Assembly (NCBI GenBank): GCA_937895645.1
Contig: CALBKQ010000223.1
Span: forward strand, 1-7,398
Source: an uncultured Clostridia bacterium
Lineage (GTDB): Bacteria; Bacillota; Clostridia; Oscillospirales; Acutalibacteraceae
Direction of reading: 5' to 3'
DNA length: 7,398 bases
Positions 4,707 to 7,398 of this stretch are shown here, in pieces. Below the pieces are notes generated by a model. It saw only the letters and a list, made by a program, of their open reading frames with translations. It searched no databases and was not told the DNA's origin. The position numbers and the translations under genes were made by a program. How positions within the stretch are numbered: position 1 is the first letter of the stretch; every line of letters begins with the position of its first letter.

Positions 4707-5709
4707 ACTGATATAATCCTGACTTTTTCATTGCCTTGTTGAGTGTTCTTTGTGCAAAGCGACTTGCTTTTTCTGCACCATTTTTTGCACACTCATTAAG
4801 GTATGCCTTATCGTTGATAAGACGGTTAAATTCTGCCTTGAATGGACGAAGTTCTTCAACAACTGCTTCTGCTACTGCCTGTTTGAAATCGCCGTAACCT
4901 TTGCCATCAAAATCTTTTTCAATCTGTTCATAAGAAAGACCTGTGCAACAAGAGTAAATACCCATAAGGTTGTTAATACCGTCTTTGCCATCAGCATATC
5001 TTACTTTTGCTTCACTGTCTGTAACAGCACTCTTGATTTTCTTAACAATTACATTGTCATCATCAAGCATTGAGATATAGCCCTTTGGATTTAAGTCAGA
5101 TTTACTCATTTTTGATGTTGGGTCCTGAAGTGACATTACTCTTGCACCAACCTTGCCGATAAATGGCTCAGGAAGTGTAAATGTATTACCATAAACTGTA
5201 TTAAAACGTTCTGCAATATCACGTGCAATTTCAAGGTGTTGTTTCTGGTCTGCACCAATCGGCACATAGTCTGCCTGATAAAGAAGAATATCAGCAGCCA
5301 TCAAAATTGGGTATGTGAAAAGACCTACATTTACATTTTCAGGGTGCTTTTCACTCTTATCCTTAAACTGTGTCATTCTTGCTGCTTCACCAAACTGTGT
5401 GCAACAATTTAAGAGCCATGCAAGTTGTGCGTGTTGTGGCACATGACTTTGAATAAAAACAATGCTTTCTTCAGGGTCAAGACCGAGTGCTAACAAAATC
5501 GCATAAAGTTCCATTGTGTTTTTGCGAAGTGTTGCAGGCTCAGGACGGACTGTAAGAGAATGCAAATCTGCAACTGCATAAAGGCAGTTGTAGTCGTCCT
5601 TCATATTTTTCCAGTTTTTAAGTGCACCAAGGTAGTTGCCCAATGTTGGAGTGCCTGTTGGCTGAATAGCACTTAAAACTATCTTTTTCTTTTCTACGGT
5701 GTTTTCCAT
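4702..5709 (-). CDS. trpS: Tryptophan--tRNA ligase
   Basis: Class I aminoacyl-tRNA synthetase charging tRNA-Trp with tryptophan in the cytoplasm. 335 residues, a normal bacterial length. Seen: PTGTPTLGNYLGALKNW (17-33), where TLGN is the HIGH-equivalent; ADLHSLT (47-53); GADQKQHLE (152-160), part of the Trp/ATP site; and KMSKSD (200-205), the KMSKS loop. The C-terminal anticodon-binding helices end in GLYQL. ATG 5709 has AAAGGTGAT upstream. It has its own promoter (5747-5775) and a leader of only about 30 bases, so there is no room for the T-box riboswitch that often controls trpS in Firmicutes. No functional tie to the aro operon is visible beyond both serving aromatic amino acids. The + strand frame inside it is a shadow. 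Confidence 0.97.
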   Translation of the reverse strand: MENTVEKKKIVLSAIQPTGTPTLGNYLGALKNWKNMKDDYNCLYAVADLHSLTVRPEPATLRKNTMELYAILLALGLDPEESIVFIQSHVPQHAQLAWLLNCCTQFGEAARMTQFKDKSEKHPENVNVGLFTYPILMAADILLYQADYVPIGADQKQHLEIARDIAERFNTVYGNTFTLPEPFIGKVGARVMSLQDPTSKMSKSDLNPKGYISMLDDDNVIVKKIKSAVTDSEAKVRYADGKDGINNLMGIYSCCTGLSYEQIEKDFDGKGYGDFKQAVAEAVVEELRPFKAEFNRLINDKAYLNECAKNGAEKASRFAQRTLNKAMKKSGLYQL

Positions 5710-5746
5710 TATGTATCACCTTTGCTAAAAATTTTATATCCTATAT

Positions 5747-5775
5747 ATTAAACTATTTTTTTGTTGGTTTGTCAA
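5747..5775 (-). promoter_or_regulatory. Promoter of trpS
   Basis: TTGACA (5775-5770), 17-base spacer AACCAACAAAAAAATAG, then TTTAAT (5752-5747), one mismatch from TATAAT; predicted start near 5740. AAAGGTGAT follows before the ATG. Confidence 0.7.
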
Positions 5776-5782
5776 TAATAAA

Positions 5783-5809
5783 TACGGGGCGAAAGAGCAT
5801 CGTCCCGTA
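5783..5809 (-). terminator. Palindromic hairpin, possible terminator of the 47-residue ORF
   Basis: TACGGGACGA, loop TGCTCTT, TCGCCCCGTA on the minus strand: a 10-bp stem with one mismatch (A-C on this strand; G-T, hence a G-U pair, in plus-strand RNA). The following TTTATTATT is only a weak T-tract. It starts 18 bases after the stop of the small ORF and ends just before the trpS promoter. Its GTACGGGACGAT edge resembles the GTAGGGGCGATT edge of the hairpin at 4569-4588, so both may belong to one palindromic repeat family. Confidence 0.45.
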
Positions 5810-5827
5810 CATTTTGTGTTTCACATT

Positions 5828-5971
5828 TTACTTGTTCATATAACTTTCAGCAAGGACTTTAAGTTGTTCAACTGTATCGAACTTTGCCCCTGACTCCACA
5901 ATAGCAGTGCGTACTGACGCAGGCAATGTATTAAAATACGCACGAACATCCATGCTCATATTGTTAGTCAT
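5828..5971 (-). CDS. 47-residue small protein of unknown function
   Basis: ATG at 5971 with AGGTG (5983-5979) seven bases upstream, stop TAA at 5828-5830. The product begins MTNNMSMDVRAYFNTLPASV and ends QLKVLAESYMNK. It has no signal peptide or membrane segment and looks like two short amphipathic helices joined around SGAKFDT. The proline-containing YFNTLPASVRTAIVESG and the helix VEQLKVLAESYM give it the look of a small structured soluble protein. I do not recognise a named family with certainty. It follows the ABC transporter genes on the same strand, but an intrinsic terminator lies between, and its ribosome site forms the 3' arm of that terminator; no separate promoter is evident. Expression would depend on read-through, on RNA processing, or on an unseen promoter. 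Codon use and ribosome site argue that it is real. Confidence 0.65.
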   Translation of the reverse strand: MTNNMSMDVRAYFNTLPASVRTAIVESGAKFDTVEQLKVLAESYMNK

Positions 5972-6006
5972 AAAAAATCACCTCAGCAATAGTATGCCGA
6001 AGTGAT
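5972..6006 (-). terminator. Intrinsic terminator after the ABC transporter operon, overlapping a ribosome site
   Basis: Minus strand: ATCACTTCGGCA, loop TACTAT, TGCTGAGGTGAT, then TTTTTT running into the ATG at 5971. All 12 stem positions pair in minus-strand RNA, two of them as G-U; in plus-strand RNA those two would be C-A mismatches, so the hairpin is designed for the minus strand. It begins 9 bases after the ATPase stop. The 3' arm contains the AGGTG of the 47-residue ORF. Confidence 0.85.
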
Positions 6007-6015
6007 ATTTTTTTA

Positions 6016-6798
6016 TTATAAAACTTTTGATAAAAATTCCTGAAGACGCTCATTTTTTGGATTTTCAAAGAAGTCTTTAGGATTATTTTCTTCAATAATT
6101 CTACCCTCGTCCATAAAGATTACGCGAGTACCAACTTCGCGGGCAAATCCCATTTCGTGAGTAACAACAACCATTGTCATACCGCTGTCTGCAAGTTCTT
6201 TCATAAGTTCAAGAACTTCGCCTACCATTTCAGGGTCAAGGGCAGATGTTGGTTCGTCGAAAAGAATAACATCAGGATTCATAGCAAGTGCACGGACAAT
6301 AGCAACACGCTGTTTCTGACCACCTGAAAGTTGACTTGGGTATGCGTCCGCCTTATCTTCAAGACCGATACGTTTAAGCAATTCAATAGCCTGTGCTTTT
6401 GCATCTTCTTTAATCTCTTTTACGCTCTTTACTGTTTCATTGTTTGGATTTTTGCGACGAAGTTTTTTCATTCGCTTTTTCTCAACATAAACGGGAGCGA
6501 GCATAATGTTTTCAATAACTGTTTTGTTGTTGAAAAGATTAAAATGTTGGAAAACCATTCCCATTTTTTGACGATGAATGTTAATATCAACCTTCATATC
6601 GGCAATATCAACACCGTTGAAAATAATACTGCCTGATGTTGGGTCTTCCATACAGTTAAGGCAACGAAGGAAAGTTGATTTGCCTGAGCCTGAGGGACCA
6701 ACTACAACAACTTTTTCGCCTTTGTTGATTTTAATATTGATATCGTGAAGGACATCTATTTCGCCAAATGATTTGTTAAGGTTAACGACCTCTATCAC
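6016..6798 (-). CDS. Polar amino acid ABC transporter, ATP-binding protein (GlnQ/ArtM/HisP-like)
   Basis: Cytoplasmic ATPase that powers uptake of an amino acid together with the permease before it. 260 residues: Walker [10 protein letters not shown] (34-42), Q-loop Gln84 (VFQHFNLF), signature LSGGQKQR (157-164), Walker B VILFDEP (177-183), D-loop SALD (185-188) and switch His214 (VVTHEMGFA). These are the hallmarks of the PAAT family. It is some 15-20 residues longer than usual because of a strongly basic segment at 107-133 ([14 protein letters not shown] onward) between the Q-loop and the signature. The start is a GTG at 6798, which gives the usual [12 protein letters not shown] beginning; it overlaps the permease end by 17 bases, with AAGGAG 11 bases upstream. 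The substrate (Gln, Cys/cystine, Arg, His, Glu) cannot be told from the ATPase. Terminator follows at 5972-6006. Confidence 0.95.
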   Translation of the reverse strand: MIEVVNLNKSFGEIDVLHDINIKINKGEKVVVVGPSGSGKSTFLRCLNCMEDPTSGSIIFNGVDIADMKVDINIHRQKMGMVFQHFNLFNNKTVIENIMLAPVYVEKKRMKKLRRKNPNNETVKSVKEIKEDAKAQAIELLKRIGLEDKADAYPSQLSGGQKQRVAIVRALAMNPDVILFDEPTSALDPEMVGEVLELMKELADSGMTMVVVTHEMGFAREVGTRVIFMDEGRIIEENNPKDFFENPKNERLQEFLSKVL

Positions 6799-7398
6799 TT
6801 TTACTCAGACTCCTTTCCATCAATTTAACAAGACCGCTGATTATAAGAACAAGTACAATATAAATGAGAGCCATTACAAGATATGGCACCATAAATTCGT
6901 AACTGTTTGAACCGATACGGTTAAATGCAACATACAAGTCAAGAGCACCAACAAAGCTTACAACAGATGTTTCTTTGATAAGTGTAATAAACTCGTTACC
7001 AAGTGTAGGCAAGATATTCTTAATTGCCTGTGGAATAACAATTTTAATCATTGTTGTACCGAAGCTTAAACCGATAGCGCGTCCACCCTCCATTTGTCCC
7101 GGGTCAACAGACTGAATACCACCACGCATAATTTCTGATATGTAGGCACCGGAGTTAAGGCCGAAAACAAACAAGGCAACCGTTACTGACGGTATGTTAA
7201 GTCCCATAAGTGGAAGTGCAACATAATACGACAAAAGAAGTTGCACAACCATTGGTGTACCTCTGAAAAATGCTACATAAAAGCTACAAATTCCGTTAAG
7301 TATTCTTGGCAAAAGCTTATATTTTGGTAACACTCTTACAATAGCAATAAGAGTACCAATAACAATACCAATTAAAAGACCACAGATTGCTATTTTGA
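6782..7398 (-). CDS. Polar amino acid ABC transporter permease (HisM/GlnP type), 5' end outside window
   Basis: Integral membrane subunit of the importer. The frame is open through the window edge: 204 residues are visible, including [20 protein letters not shown] upstream of the GTG at 7333, which is therefore an internal codon and not the start. Only about 10-25 N-terminal residues should be missing. Segments in order: a first membrane helix, then [14 protein letters not shown] (42-55), the helix around [21 protein letters not shown], the EAA loop ([20 protein letters not shown], 103-122, binding the ATPase), and a final long hydrophobic helix with a basic end SKSDRGR. It is the typical His/Glu/Gln/Arg/opine-type permease. 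Overlaps the ATPase start by 17 bases. The substrate-binding protein is not in the window and is probably upstream. Confidence 0.94.
   Translation of the reverse strand, partial: KIAICGLLIGIVIGTLIAIVRVLPKYKLLPRILNGICSFYVAFFRGTPMVVQLLLSYYVALPLMGLNIPSVTVALFVFGLNSGAYISEIMRGGIQSVDPGQMEGGRAIGLSFGTTMIKIVIPQAIKNILPTLGNEFITLIKETSVVSFVGALDLYVAFNRIGSNSYEFMVPYLVMALIYIVLVLIISGLVKLMERSLSKSDRGR

Noticed and set aside
4750..5073. Plus-strand frames inside trpS, and similar ones inside tyrA and the ATPase gene
   Set aside because: Shadows of well-supported minus-strand genes; Cys/Phe-rich products without ribosome sites or domains.
7331..7333. GTG as the permease start codon
   Set aside because: The frame upstream to the window edge encodes a hydrophobic segment typical of the first helix of this family, so the gene simply runs off the window.

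Overview
The window looks like a chromosome segment of a low-GC Gram-positive bacterium, most likely a gut-type member of the Clostridia (Oscillospiraceae/Lachnospiraceae-like). This rests on the AT-rich base composition, strong AGGAGG-like ribosome sites, textbook TTGACA/TATAAT promoters, the clostridial ESGSTLRF form of EPSP synthase, a small XRE regulator next to a DUF6809-like protein, and short GGGCGAT palindromes between genes. The species cannot be fixed from this sequence.

Layout: almost everything is read on the minus strand. (1) Positions 1-3954 hold the start of an aromatic amino acid operon. In transcription order it has a promoter, a short Phe/Tyr-rich leader peptide, an intrinsic terminator, then aroF (DAHP synthase with an N-terminal regulatory domain), tyrA (prephenate dehydrogenase), aroB (3-dehydroquinate synthase) and aroA (EPSP synthase, cut by the window edge). 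The four genes overlap or abut, so they should be translationally coupled. They cover shikimate pathway steps 1, 2 and 6 plus the tyrosine branch; the missing steps are probably encoded beyond position 1. (2) Positions 3969-4556 hold a minimal XRE-type repressor and, divergently, an 87-residue DUF6809-like protein. The latter has a perfect consensus promoter whose spacer is a 19-base near-palindrome. (3) Positions 4557-5775 hold trpS with its own promoter, a downstream palindromic terminator and a MITE-like inverted-repeat element touching its stop codon. (4) Positions 5783-7398 hold a polar amino acid ABC transporter (permease, cut by the edge, then ATPase), a terminator, and an unannotated-looking 47-residue ORF whose ribosome site lies inside that terminator.

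The most interesting feature is the control region of the aro operon (3733-3954). The leader has a sigma-A promoter with a dyad between -35 and -10, a ribosome site, a 28-codon ORF with 8 Phe and 2 Tyr codons, and three mutually exclusive pairings (pause 1:2, antiterminator 2:3, terminator 3:4). These are the parts of classical ribosome-mediated attenuation of the pheL/trpL type. In Firmicutes, aromatic genes are more often reported under T-box, TRAP or repressor control, so this is worth testing.
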